Assembly: GCA_003550325.1 (NCBI GenBank) | Contig: QKWP01000599.1 | Location: forward strand, 16,189-80,188 | Direction: 5' to 3' | Length of the DNA: 64,000 nt | From: Gigaspora rosea | Taxonomy: Eukaryota > Glomeromycota > Glomeromycetes > Diversisporales > Gigasporaceae | Shown here: positions 11,144 through 22,146 of the stretch, piece after piece | Layout of the letters: each line of letters starts with the position of its first letter | Position numbering within the stretch: position 1 is the first letter of the stretch | The notes under the pieces: generated by a model | The model's input: only the letters and a program-made list of their open reading frames with translations | What the model was told of the DNA's origin: nothing | Database searches by the model: none | Made by a program: the position numbers and the translations under genes

Positions 11144-14112
11144 ATGGCTAAAAAAAAACATAATTTTAGAGAGTTTTTTCATCTGGTTGCACCCGAGAAC
11201 CCAAAAGCCAACAAAAAGGCAGTTTGCCTTTCGTGTGTACGGAAATACACCTTACAAGTTGCTATTACGAAACCTGAGTGCTTCGTTCCCAACAAGGCAA
11301 AGTTATGCCGGAACCATCTTCGAAACTGTATAAACTTTAATACTGAATATAATGAGGATGAAGTCTTAGAAATTCTTTCACGATCAGTTCCTGAAGACTA
11401 TAAAAAAAAAAAGAGTGGCAAAAGTAATTATAATTATTTAGTTATATATTTGAGCAATTTTTGCCAGTGTAATAATTACTTTCTAATAAACTATAGAAGC
11501 TAAAGTTAATTCTGAGTCTGAAGACGAAGCTTCTGATACATCAATTACCAATGTATCTACATCAACATCCACTAACCAGTCTACTTCAAACGTTAAAAGG
11601 CAAACATTACTTCCCTGTATTTCACGTCCACTATCTGATAAGGATATGTTGCATTTTGAGAACTTGGTGTTACGCATGATCGTATCAAACGGTCTTCCTT
11701 TTTCCTTTACGGAGAACCAAGAAACACAGGATGTTTTTAATTTTATCATGCCAGCTTTGAAGCTGCCGAATCGAAGAGCAATAAGTAATAGAGTTCTTCC
11801 AAATATTTCAATGAATGTAACTAAAGAGATTTTGCAACAAGCACGCGCAGATAAAATTGGTGTAACTGCAGCCTTCGATGGCTGGACAAATATTAAGCGA
11901 GAACATCTTTTTGGTGTTGTGTTAATAACCTCTCAAGGTAGACCATTGATTTGGAATGCATGTGATATCAGCGATCAACGCTCACAAACTGAAGATGCTA
12001 AACTGCTTATTAAAAGTATAATGGACAATGCAGAGGAAGAGGGTATAAAAATCAACTGTTATGTATCAGATTCCGCAGGCGAGTACGCAGCTGCAAGGTA
12101 AATTTTAAATGTTTGTAAATATATATATTTTAAATATTATAAATAATTTAATTTGGTTTTTAAAGGCGACAACTGAGAGTTAAACATCCTGATAAAGTTT
12201 TTTTGCCTTGTATGGCACATCAAGTCAATTTGGTCATCGGTGACATCTTTAAAGAATCAGACGCTTACAAAAAAGCATCAAAAAATGCAATACGAATTAT
12301 AAGCTTTTTTCATTCGTCTTCATATTTTACTGGCTTATTACGAAATGAACAAATGTCTTATTATGGGCAACCTATATCTCTTATTACCCCAGCTGAAACA
12401 CGATGGAACAGCTTCTATTTTTGTTTTTATTCTGTTTTGAAAAATGAAGCTGCACTTAAAGTAAGTAATTAATGTAACGGATTAACGTGAAATCAGATTA
12501 AAATGAAATATAGCTGAAAATTAAATTTTCGAAGGTGCATTTTTTAATATTAGGGATTAAGGTTTGAAGTTAGTTTTAAAGTAGAGTTTATATTAAGCAA
12601 GTAGAAGTGGAGTTTAAAGTGTTAAATAGAAATATATTTTATTTTAAACTAATTTCATTATAATCCGTGACAATTAATACTTAAAATGTTAGTAAAAGCA
12701 AAATTATTTTTAGTTAAAATTAGATCTTTAAACTAATTATATTCGTAATTAGACATTGGCTACAAAACTTTCACCTGCAAGAATTGGAACTAGTATCTCT
12801 AGAAGTGGACTTTCACGACAACGATTTATGTCTAAAGATACCAATGCAGACAAAATGCTTCCACATGATATTATATTGATTCTACAAGATCCTAATTTTT
12901 GGAATCAACTTTACGAACTTCAAGATCTGTTATTTCCATTGTGAGGTGTGTTGAACAAACTCCAAAAAGATGTTGCATGATTACACGAAATTGTACACTG
13001 TTTTGGTTGGCTTATTAATGTTTTTGCAAACCATAAAGATGACTATTTTTCTGATCATATGGTAGCACGTTTAGAAAATCGATGGGCTCAATGGGAACAA
13101 CCTTTACTTTTACTATCATTTATTCTACACCCAAAATATCAACTTTCAAAGTTTTCTTTAAATACTTCGGGTCTTACCTACACACATTTTGCTCAATGGC
13201 TAAATTACTATTACTTTGTGTGGTTTGAAAAAACACCAACACGCATATTACGTGAATTTTTATCATATCAAAGAGAGGAATTTCCTTTTAATAAGGATAC
13301 ATACGATCAATTAGATGAAAATATTGTTGATTTTTGGGACATGGCTAAAGGGTCAGCACCAGAATTATCTCAATTAGCATTACAACTATTTGGTATATGT
13401 GTTAATTCGGCTTCAGTTGAACGATTATGGTCAACTATGGGCTTTTTTCACACTAAGTGACGAAACCATTTACCAGTACATATATTATTTTTATTTTTAA
13501 TTTAATTTTATCTTGCTAATTTAATTTTATCTTACTAATTTAATTTTATCTTATAATTTAATTTTATCTTACTAATTTAAATTTAAGTTTAAAAAAGTGT
13601 TAGCGATGAGTCAGTTACGTAGTGATATAATAAGCAAGAGAAAACGTGTAGAAATTGAAAATGCTGAACGACAATACAAACGAATTCATGTTGCAGCCCC
13701 AATTCAACCTTATGATGAAGAAGATAGAATGCAAGAATCGCAAGAATCTTTATCTTTTGAAAGAAATAGTGAAACTCAGCCATCAACTTCTAAAAATCTG
13801 TTGGCTGAAGTTGAATCAAGTAACGCCCTCGAAACAATTGATGAAACAACTGAAGAAAATATGGTTGATAATTCTGATAATGACATAGCTGATGATGCTG
13901 AAGATGATTGGTCATATATGATTGAGAATTGGATTAGCATGGTGGATACTGAAATTCAGTTAGATGTTGGAGAAACTATAAGTGATGAAGAATTTGAATT
14001 CAAACTTGGAGGGCGAACTACTCATCCAGCTGAGGATCTTTCAGCAAAATGGAAATTATCTCGATTATTTGATGATGCATTGGGAGCTCCTATTTCTTTT
14101 GCCTTTCAGTAA
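11144..14112 (+). pseudogene. hAT transposase of hAT-2, five exons, three TGA stops
   Basis: Exon 1 (11144-11423) starts MAKKKHNFREFF and carries a BED-like zinc finger (CLSC then HLRNC). Exon 2 (11497-12097) has the DUF659-like core with AAFDGW and YVSDSAGEY. Exon 3 (12166-12460) holds CMAHQVNLVIGD and TPAETRWNS, and exon 4 (12753-13475) the C-terminal hAT dimerisation motif NSASVERLWSTMGF. Exon 5 (13588-14112) is a Lys/Arg then acidic tail. Introns are GT..AG with consistent phase (11424-11496, 12098-12165, 12461-12752, 13476-13587). Three in-frame TGA codons lie in exon 4 at 12942, 12978 and 13458. Otherwise the frame is intact, so decay is recent. Confidence 0.9.
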
Positions 14113-14987
14113 CTATTACACGAGGTAAAATAATATTAGTCAATTTGGGGTTATTGTTTTTTAATTGAAAGATTTTTTTCGAAAATTTGTTGATAAACCA
14201 AGATTTACAAATGGAGGATATTAAGATTTAAAATTGCATTATCATCCAATCCTAAAAACTTGTCTAATAAAAAAGCATTTTGCACTGAAAACTTGTCAAC
14301 TTTTATAAATTTTCGAAGATAACATCTACGAACATACTTAGCTATAAACATATTTTGAGATATAAAATTTTCGGATTTAAAAACTTTATTTAGATATTTT
14401 AAGATACTTACAAAATCGTAGCTATCTATGTAACTTTAAAATTGTTATTTCGAAAATTTTCATGATAAATGTAAGCAAAACATTTGAAATTTCTAGTTAG
14501 CTAGTATTTCAAAAATAAGTTCATATTAACTCAAAAATAAATAATGCTTCAAGATTTTCCAATAAAGCTATTCTACTATAAAATTCTTCGTTTAAGCATA
14601 ATAAAATAATACAATTAACACATGTACTGTATTTGCATGTTATTTCCGGACATGCATGCACGATATTTCGAATTATTTTGACATGCTTTTGCGCATTGTT
14701 TTGGAACGCGCATAAGAGTTAAAAAAACAATTTTCAAAAAATGTGAATTTTGAAATAACGTGCATGCGCGTCATTACATGCAAATACGGTATATCGATCT
14801 ATTGATTCACATATTTCTTTACTGGTATATTGGTTCCATTACAACAATTTCATATATTTGAATCCACCAATCAAATTACATTAATTTTTAAATGACCTCA
14901 TAGGTCATTTAGCCTTTCGAAATGACACGTGACTGGTCACTAGTCATTTGAGTCATTTGGGTCATTTCAGGTCATTTACCAACCCTG
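14113..14987. other. 3' non-coding and subterminal region of hAT-2
   Basis: This AT-rich DNA follows the transposase stop. It includes several CATGCATG-type palindromes near 14640-14770 and the terminal cluster of TGACC/GGTCA motifs (14890-14987). No gene is seen. Confidence 0.55.
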
Positions 14988-17900
14988 TTGCTCAGCCAAT
15001 TTAATATAGCATTCTGGAGTTCCTTGTGCAAATTCTGGTCGTAATCCAATGCAAATTTTTACAGCAAGCTCTTCATTAAATTGATAACCATCAAAAGGTC
15101 TTTGGCCAGTTGACATCTCTGACATGATGACTCCAAAGCCATAAATATCAGCGGCAACTGTAAACCCCTGACCTAATAAAACCTCTGGAGCGACGTAAGG
15201 CATGACACCATAAACACAACCCTCTGAATCATCTACATAAGAATTTTTTGATAGTCCCATATCAGAGATGTAAGATTTCATATTTTCGCTAATTCCTTTA
15301 TGTTGCAAAATATTACCACTATGAAAATCTGCATGAATTATGCCTGCATAATGAATTTGATATAAATCCTCTGACATATCTAATAGTAGTTTTAATTTGG
15401 CTTGCCAGTTAAGGTCACGAAAATTTGTTCTTAAAAACTTATAAAGATTTCCACTGTTAGCATATTGAAATACCATTATATATTCATTCGTTTCTATATT
15501 TTGAGTTAGGCCATATATTTTGAGCTTGCTACCAATTAATATACATTTCATGTGATTTTTGAACTTAACGAATTTATAAAAATGAATTTATAAAAATGAA
15601 TTAATACAACTATATTTTTAATAACAATAACAAATTTAACTTACTTCATTCAAAGAAGAATCTGATAGGGTTTTGATAGCAACGGCGCTGAATGGTTCAC
15701 GAGATCTTATATAGTAATGGTCTTTTGTTTTCTCAATTTTTCGTATACCATCTGACCAAGTTGCAGAGTATACGCAGCCAAATCCACCTTCACCAACTTT
15801 ATCAGTGATGCTTAATTTATCAAATGGAATCCATTCAATAGCATTTTCGTATCTAGAAGATCTAAGTTGAAACTCTTTTATACAACAGTCAACATCTTTA
15901 TTTCTACATGTCCACATTCGAATCATTATTTCAGGATCACACGTAGTGCACCAAGATTCATGCGTGTTATATTTATTACAGTGCTTGCATATTCCATATT
16001 TAGAATCCCTTTTTTGTTATATAATAATATATTATTTATTTTACTTGTTTAGATGATCTTTAATTTTAATACAAATAATTTTATACTTACCGACTAGTGT
16101 TCTTATTCAATAAATAATTTACGATGAATTACTAATTTTAAATTAGATCAGATCAAATATGTATATTTTTATACTCACCTAAATTAATGTGAATAAAAAA
16201 AAAATTAAATAGTAAAAAAATATGAACCTGAATAGGTTATTTTAATAAAACATAGTTTATTAGGGTTTCATAAATAATGATTTTGCATCCGATTTCAGAC
16301 AAAATAATTGATTATTTACTTCAAAATGTATGATACATAATTCCTATTTTTTTCACGTATAGATATATTTACATAACCATTTACCAGTAAATATATATCA
16401 AAAAAAAGTTAATTTATTGACGTGTGTTTTTATTTAATTCATTTTGCCGGATTTTGAAATAGATGTAGGATCTTTTAAACTTCCACTATTCTCAAAATAT
16501 ATTAATTATGAAACCCCCTAATATATAAATGATTTTTATACTCACTCACTAAATAAATAGGGATAAAAAGAAATTAAATAATAAATTCACATGAACTTGA
16601 ATTTAATTAATTAGTTTATTACGTAAATGATCTTTAGACTCACAAACTAGATTAATGCGAATAAAAAGAAATTAAATAGTAAATAAACATGAACTTGAAT
16701 AACTTATTTTAATAAGTAAATGATTTTATACTTACGTACTAAATTAATGCGAATAAAAAGAAATTAAATAGTAAATAAACATGAGCTTGAATAGCTTATT
16801 TTAATTACTTAGTTTAATATGTAAATGATCTTTATACTCACTTTCTAAATTAATGCGAATAAAAAAATTATAAACATGAACCTGAATAGCGTATTTTAAT
16901 TGTTTAGTTTGATACGTAAATGATCCTTATACTCACAAACTAAATTAAATTATATAGTAAACATGAACTTGAATAGCTTATTTTAATTACTTAGTTTAAT
17001 TCGTAAATGATCTTTATACTCACTCCCTAAATTAATGCGAATAAAAAGAAATTGAATAATTAAATAGTAAATAAGCACGAACTTGAATAGCTTATTTTAA
17101 TTAATTAATTTAATACGTAAATGATCTTTATACTCACGCCCTAAATAATGCGAATAAAAAGAAATTAATAGTAAATAAATATGAACTTGAATAGCTTATT
17201 TTAATTAATTAGTTTAATACGTATATGATCTTTATACTTACAAACTAAATTAATGCGAAAAAAAGAAATTAAATAGCAAATAAACATAGCTTGTTTTAAT
17301 TATTTATTTTAATGATCTTTATACTCACATTCTAAATTAATGGCGAATAAAAAGAAATTAAATAATTAAATAGTAAATAAACATGAACTTAGAATAGCTA
17401 ATCTTAATTACGCAGTTTAACACGTAAATGATCTTTATACTCACCCACTAATTAATGAGAACAAAAAGAAATTAAATAGTAAATAAACATGAACCTGAAT
17501 AGCTTATTTTAATTACTTAGTTTAATACATAAATGATCTTTATACTCACAACCTAAATTAATGTGAATAAAAAGAAATTAAATAGTAAATAAGCATGAAC
17601 TTGAATTTTAATTACTTATTTAATATATAAATGATCTTTATGCTCACTCCCTAAATTAATGCAAATAAAAAGAAATTAAATAGTAAATAAACATGAACTT
17701 GAATTTTAATTACTTAATTAATACGTTAATGATCTTTATACTCACAGACTAAATTAATGAGAATAAAAAGCAATTAAATAGTAAATAAACGTGAACTTGA
17801 TTTTTAATTACTTAATTTACTACGTAAATGATCTTAATACTCACCAACTAAATTAATGCGAATAAAAAGAAATTAAATAGTAAATAAACATGAACTTGAA

Positions 17901-18169
17901 TTTTAATTACTTAATTTAATACGTAAATGATCTTTATACTCACCCACTAAATTAATGTGAATAAAAAGAAATTAAATAAACTTGAACTAGAATTTTAATT
18001 ACTTAATTTAATACGTAAATAATCTTAATACTGTACTCACAGACTAAATTAATGCGAATAAAAAGATATTAAATTGTATATAAGCATGAACGTGAATAGC
18101 TTATTTTATTTAATACGTAAATGATCTTTATACTCACTAACTAAATTAATGTGAATAAAAAGAAATTAA

Positions 18170-18766
18170 GTGGAAGATCGCAGATAAAGGGTATAAAATG
18201 ATCGACATTTTATAATAAATCACGGCGGAATTTAATAGTAAATTTTTATAGTGTGCGAATGGGGCTTGCTTACATATAAAAGTATTTTTTTTATTAAGTA
18301 ACACTTTCTTGTTGCTTAATTAAAAGTCGTAGAGCTAATTCTTGTGATTCTAATGGTAGTAAAATCATCAAAATCGGTTTGATAAATCATAAGATACGAG
18401 TATTTTTCAATTGTTTACTATAGAGTTTTTTCTTATGAATTGAAGCACATGGCGTTCCACTTACTATATAAGGTAATAGTCACATAGGACCCCGGATAAT
18501 ACTAACAGAGGTACAATTACTTAAACCGGACATGTTTTTATTAAATTTGACTATTTTTTTGGCCCAAACCTTTCTAAATTCTGGTCAAATTAAAATTTAA
18601 TTTTATTTTGGCCAGAATTGAAAAAAAGTTTGGGCCAAAAAAGTGGACAAAATGTCTGAAAATTTACTATTAACTCACCTCGTACCTCTGTTAGTATTAT
18701 CCGGGGTCCTAGTCACATGCCCGCCGATTTTTACTATGAAATTTGTTCCCTTTAACTGCGGACTAC
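18170..18766. mobile_element. TIR element inserted in one unit of the intron chain
   Basis: The left end GTGGAAGATCGCAGATAAAG and the inverted right end (GTAGTCCGCAGTTAAAGGG) match imperfectly over about 50 bp, including an inner CGGCGG block. The flanking repeat unit resumes on the other side, so this is a secondary insertion. The flanks share only a short AATTAA, so the superfamily is open. It holds a second element at 18486-18710. No coding capacity. Confidence 0.65.
18486..18710. mobile_element. 225-bp hAT-type hairpin MITE, nested
   Basis: Perfect inverted ends of about 29 bp begin AGGACCCCGGATAATACTAA, flanked by the 8-bp direct repeat AGTCACAT (18478-18485 and 18711-18718). The interior is a second palindrome with arms around TTTGGGCCAAAA, so the whole element folds on itself. 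Its AGGACCC end resembles that of the 1.3-kb palindrome element at 36210-37507, which also has an 8-bp duplication. Confidence 0.9.
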
Positions 18767-19059
18767 TAATTAAATATTAAATAAACATGAACTTGAATAG
18801 CGTATTTTAATTACTTAGTTAATAAGAGTTTTTTGTACTCACATTCTAAAATTATTTGTAAAAATGTTGATTGAATCAATAGTCAACCACAAATTTGATA
18901 TTTATCTAACACATTTAACTAGTAATAAATATTTTATACTTACTCACTATGCAAGTAATTTAAAACTATTACTTAATAAAAATTGTTAAATTTTAAATCA
19001 AAATAATTATTCTTATTCTTACTCCCTATGATTACAGTAAATAGATGAGATTTTCTATT

Positions 19060-19437
19060 TTAAAATAAAAATTAAAAAATAAATAAATAACCAACTTTTC
19101 AATCCAATCGCAAAATTTGCCTTCATTTTTTTCTACACCAATTCCGTATCTATAACAAACGGCTGTTTTAAAAATTCCCATATAATTACCAGACTCAGCC
19201 GATTTTAAATAATATTCAAATGCTTTTTCCTTATCGATTTCAACCCCAATGCCTAAATAATAGCAATGGCCCACATAATACATTCCATCAGAATTATTCA
19301 TATTTGCTGAATTTTGATAGTAAGTAAATGCCTTTTTTTCATTCTTCTCAATTTCGATCCCATATTCATGACAATATCCATGCCAGAAAGCTCCTTCTGG
19401 ATTATTCTTATTCGCAAATTCTTGACAATCATCAAAA
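19060..19437 (-). pseudogene. Sel1-like repeat exon (fragment)
   Basis: One open minus-strand frame encodes about three Sel1-like repeats. They read GAFWHGYCHEYGIEIEKNEK, then MYYVGHCYYLGIGVEIDKEK, then FKTAVCYRYGIGVEKNE. This is the G/Y..G.GV..D..KA pattern of SLR proteins, which act as protein-interaction scaffolds and are commonly joined to kinase domains in these fungi. At the 5' side a TTTTAG lies just before the open frame but is followed in frame by TAA, so the exon border is unsure. At the 3' side the frame runs into low-complexity sequence and then the intron chain that leads to the kinase. It could be an exon of the kinase gene or the end of a neighbouring one. Confidence 0.7.
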
Positions 19438-19440
19438 TTC

Positions 19441-20347
19441 AGTTACTAAAAGCATTATATGTGTAATTTGAACAATTTTACTTAAACCAATAACTTTTGA
19501 CATTTTAGATACAAAACGAATTATGTAACAAAAAAATTTAGTAGTTATACTTATGTAGCTTATATAATACTAAATTAAGGTTTATGCAAACTGTAACCTT
19601 CTACATAAATGATGTTTTTTCTCAGCTTTTAGTAAAATGTATTACATTTCTCAATGAACTATATGATGATTTCAAACAAAATTAGCAAAATGTATCACGT
19701 TTGCTAGTAAACAATATAGCGAATTCTTGTATTCGAAAATTCTATTGTAACAGTCTGTTTTAAATAATTAACTAAAACTGATTAAATTAGCATATACATT
19801 TAAGATTGATCATAAACTATATAAGAGGACGAACTGCTTAGCAAACTGCTCATACTGCTAAAAAAGGTCAGAAAGTTTGAAATATACAATAACGTACGCA
19901 CCTAAATTTAAACATGGATTGATGCCTAATACTTATCTATTTATGAACTCATGTATGTATATCTGATTAAAATAATAATTCTAAATTCATTGCTAAGACA
20001 TACACTGCACATGCACAAATAAAACTATCAATAGCTTAAATATTTTTATTGCTATCAATCTTCCAAAATAAATATACTAATAATCTCAATTTATGTGCAA
20101 ATTTAAAAATTTTTGCAAAAATATAGTTATATTTAACTTGTTGATTTTTTTTTATTTTCAACTTATTTTTTGATTACTGTAATTGATTTATCACTTTTGT
20201 AAAACTCAAAAGTACATATTCCCGTAAATTTACAACAATAATATCGTTGATAACGCTAAAAGATGTTTATTTATTACAATAAAAAAAAAAAAAATTAACT
20301 TCGTAATTTCATCATTTTTCACCGTACTTATTTTAGAATTCATATAG
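19441..20347. other. AT-rich spacer, nothing recognised
   Basis: No open frame above background, no clear repeat and no RNA gene are seen in this stretch. Confidence 0.5.
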
Positions 20348-20626
20348 AGACCTGTTATTGCCACCCCCCCACTTTTGTTAATGCCACCCTCATCCGACCC
20401 AAATCGGCATCCGACATACATCCGACCCCACAGATGACCCCCGACATAACTTCGATCTACTGTATAGTTTTGCCTACAGTACCTCGGTCTTATTTAAAAA
20501 AGCCTGAAGTACTGTGTAAGGAGAGGGGTATTATGCAAGGAGAAAAAGCATATATCGCAATATATATTTAATAATAAAATTTACGGGTACTACGTATTCA
20601 AAGATTTTGGTGATAGTACTGTACTG

Positions 20627-20650
20627 TACGTACGTACGTACGTACGTACA
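20627..20650. repeat. (TACG)n microsatellite
   Basis: About six perfect TACG units. A shorter run of the same unit lies near 20780-20790. Confidence 0.9.
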
Positions 20651-20951
20651 TGGGGATAAGTTATCAAGGGGGTATCGTTATACGGTACATTACTCATGTC
20701 ACACAATTCCAATTTGTTAACTAAATTTGTTCGTGCAACCTCTAAAATGCCCGGCATGCATATAAATTTATATGTACGTACGTACAGTAGCCAACAAAAG
20801 TAAAGCCCGATCTGCAGATCATCTCACGTGAGTAAATAAAGGGGCTGTGTATACCCCATAATTATGCATTTTGGGGCAAATTTTTGTTCATATTCTGCTT
20901 CTTTATACGTCAAAGAAATAAGCCCAAAAAACAATTTTTTTTTTTATGAAA

Positions 20952-21973
20952 ATGCCGCACAAACAAATGGATGATAAAGAGAAAGGAATGGTCCTTGCTT
21001 ATATCAGTACTATGAGTGCTAAGCAGGTTGCCCATAATTTTGGACGTGCCCCAACAACAATTCGAAGGTTCTTAGCGAAGTACAAAAGGACCAAAAAAAT
21101 TGTAAATTTACCTTAGTCCGGACATTTCCCGTCCTCAAGAAGCAAGAAAAAATGGCCGTAGTAAAAAAAGTATTAAAAGAAAGGAGGGTGCCTTTCTCCA
21201 AATTGTGAAGGATCTAAAACTTAATTGCAGTGTTCAAACTGTAGCTATGACCTTACACGTCGCTGGGCTTGTTCTTGCGTGGCTGCCTTGAAGCCTTTTT
21301 TGTCACCAGCCAATATAGAAGGGCGTAAAAAATGGTGTGATCAATACAAAGACAAGGATGTTTACTTTTGGAGGCGTACCATTTTTTCTGATAAAATGAG
21401 TGTAGAAGTAGGTAAACAATCCCGCCAAGTTCGAGTATGGCGTTTTGCAGATGAAAGATACAAACATGAGTGTTTGCAACCGAATTTTAAGAGTGGCAAA
21501 GTCTCAGTAATGGTTTGGTCATGTAATGTTAACACCATTAAAGGTCCATTGTTTTTTTTTGATAATTACAAAGGTTCCAAACAAAAAATTAATAAAGAAA
21601 TTTATACCAAGGTTCTAAACGACCACCTTATACCATTTGTATCTGCTGCTTGTGTGTTACTCGACTCCCATCCAATTTTTTAGCATGATAATGCCCCTGT
21701 TCATAAGGTATCAGATTGGCTTAATTCAAAAAATATAAATTATATGGATTGGCCTTCACAATCCCCTAACCTTAACCCCATAGAAAACATTTGGAAGATC
21801 ATGAAGGACAATATTCAGAACCATGATTACTTTCCAAGAGATAAACCTGCAAATCAGCCCTAACAGACGCATAGTCGAATTTGGAAACGTCATTTCTTCG
21901 TGTAGTTTCAGACTCAATGACACAAAGAACTGAGGTTATCGCAGGTGCAAAGGTTCACTCATCAATGTATTAA
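20952..21973 (+). pseudogene. Tc1/mariner transposase pseudogene
   Basis: The N-terminal helix-turn-helix reads MPHKQMDDKEK then VAHNFGRAPTTIRRFLAKY (20952 on). The catalytic region follows: IFSDKMSVEV (first Asp), HDNAPVHKVSDWL (second Asp) and MDWPSQSPNLNPIENIWKIM (the third acidic residue in the NPIE block). The tail is LETSFLRVVSDSMTQRTEVI and the frame stops at 21971-21973. A TAG follows VNLP at about 21113, the frame shifts near 21230-21290, a TAG lies just before HDNAP, and another interrupts the tail. Inverted ends were not identified with confidence. The length (about 340 codons) fits the family. Confidence 0.85.
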
Positions 21974-22146
21974 ATTCATAATAAAAAAAAATTTGATGTA
22001 TATTCAGCCAAAATTTTATTGATAAAAAATTTCTTTTTTGGGCAAAAATTACGAATGTTGAATATAACACAACGAATCTCTTAAGAGAACAACTGTTAAA
22101 TTTGAATTTATTTGATTTCTGGATTATCAATTTACATAATTCAAAC

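Larger units (their letters stand above)
10161..14987 (+). mobile_element. hAT transposon inserted in the kinase gene (hAT-2)
   Basis: The 4827-bp element has perfect 18-bp inverted ends (CAGGGTTGGTAAATGACC). A perfect 8-bp target duplication, TTGCTCAG, flanks it at 10153-10160 and 14988-14995. CAGGG ends and 8-bp duplications are hallmarks of hAT elements. Short copies of the TGACC/GGTCA motif cluster at both ends (10195-10250 and 14890-14975), a likely transposase-binding zone. The plus-strand transposase gene is multi-exon and carries three stop codons. The intact ends and duplication suggest a fairly young insertion; this is inference. Confidence 0.95.
9818..16006 (-). pseudogene. Protein kinase-like gene, split by an hAT insertion
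   Basis: A tyrosine-kinase-like protein is encoded on the minus strand. The first visible exon (15645 to about 16006) has a Cys/His module (GICKHC then WCTTC) and the kinase start: glycine loop GEGGFGCVY and VAIKTL. A clean GTAAGT intron (15564-15644) leads to exon 2. That exon carries the catalytic loop HADFHSGNIL, SDMGLS in place of DFG, the PYVAPEVLLG activation end and DIYGFGVIMSEM. Exon 2 stops at ...KLAEQ where the 4.8-kb element 10161-14987 is inserted. It resumes at 9927-10152 with QCMDSDPNERPSAW, the end of the kinase domain. After an intron (9856-9926) a last exon ends SIELPN at TAA 9818-9820. Removing the insert and one TTGCTCAG copy rejoins the frame exactly. The kinase would lose its last helices while the insert remains. 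The true 5' start is not seen. Confidence 0.85.
16171..19041 (-). repeat. Chain of about 20 tandem intron-like units with 3-nt spacers
   Basis: Read on the minus strand, most units run GTGAGTATAAAGATCATTTA ... TTCGCATTAATTTAG, about 100 bp, with 5' and 3' splice consensus at the two ends. Between the AG of one unit and the GTRAG of the next there are exactly three bases, and those bases differ from junction to junction. From 5' to 3' they read GGA, TGA, AAT, TTA, TCT, TGG, TTG, TCT, GGA, GTT, TGG, AAT, TTT, GGC, GGA, TTT, AAA, TAC, TTT, TGA. The last junction (16171-16180) has AG directly against GTGAG. The three upstream-most junctions (near 19024, 18938 and 18845) obey the rule although two of the units between them are not alike in sequence. 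The chain sits between the Sel1 exon and the kinase exon. It may be a series of one-codon exons, an intron minisatellite skipped in splicing, or repeated insertion of an intron-like element. Confidence 0.7.

Noticed and set aside
9856..15551. Two separate short kinase genes
   Set aside because: The 8-bp duplication and exact frame joining show one gene split by an insertion.
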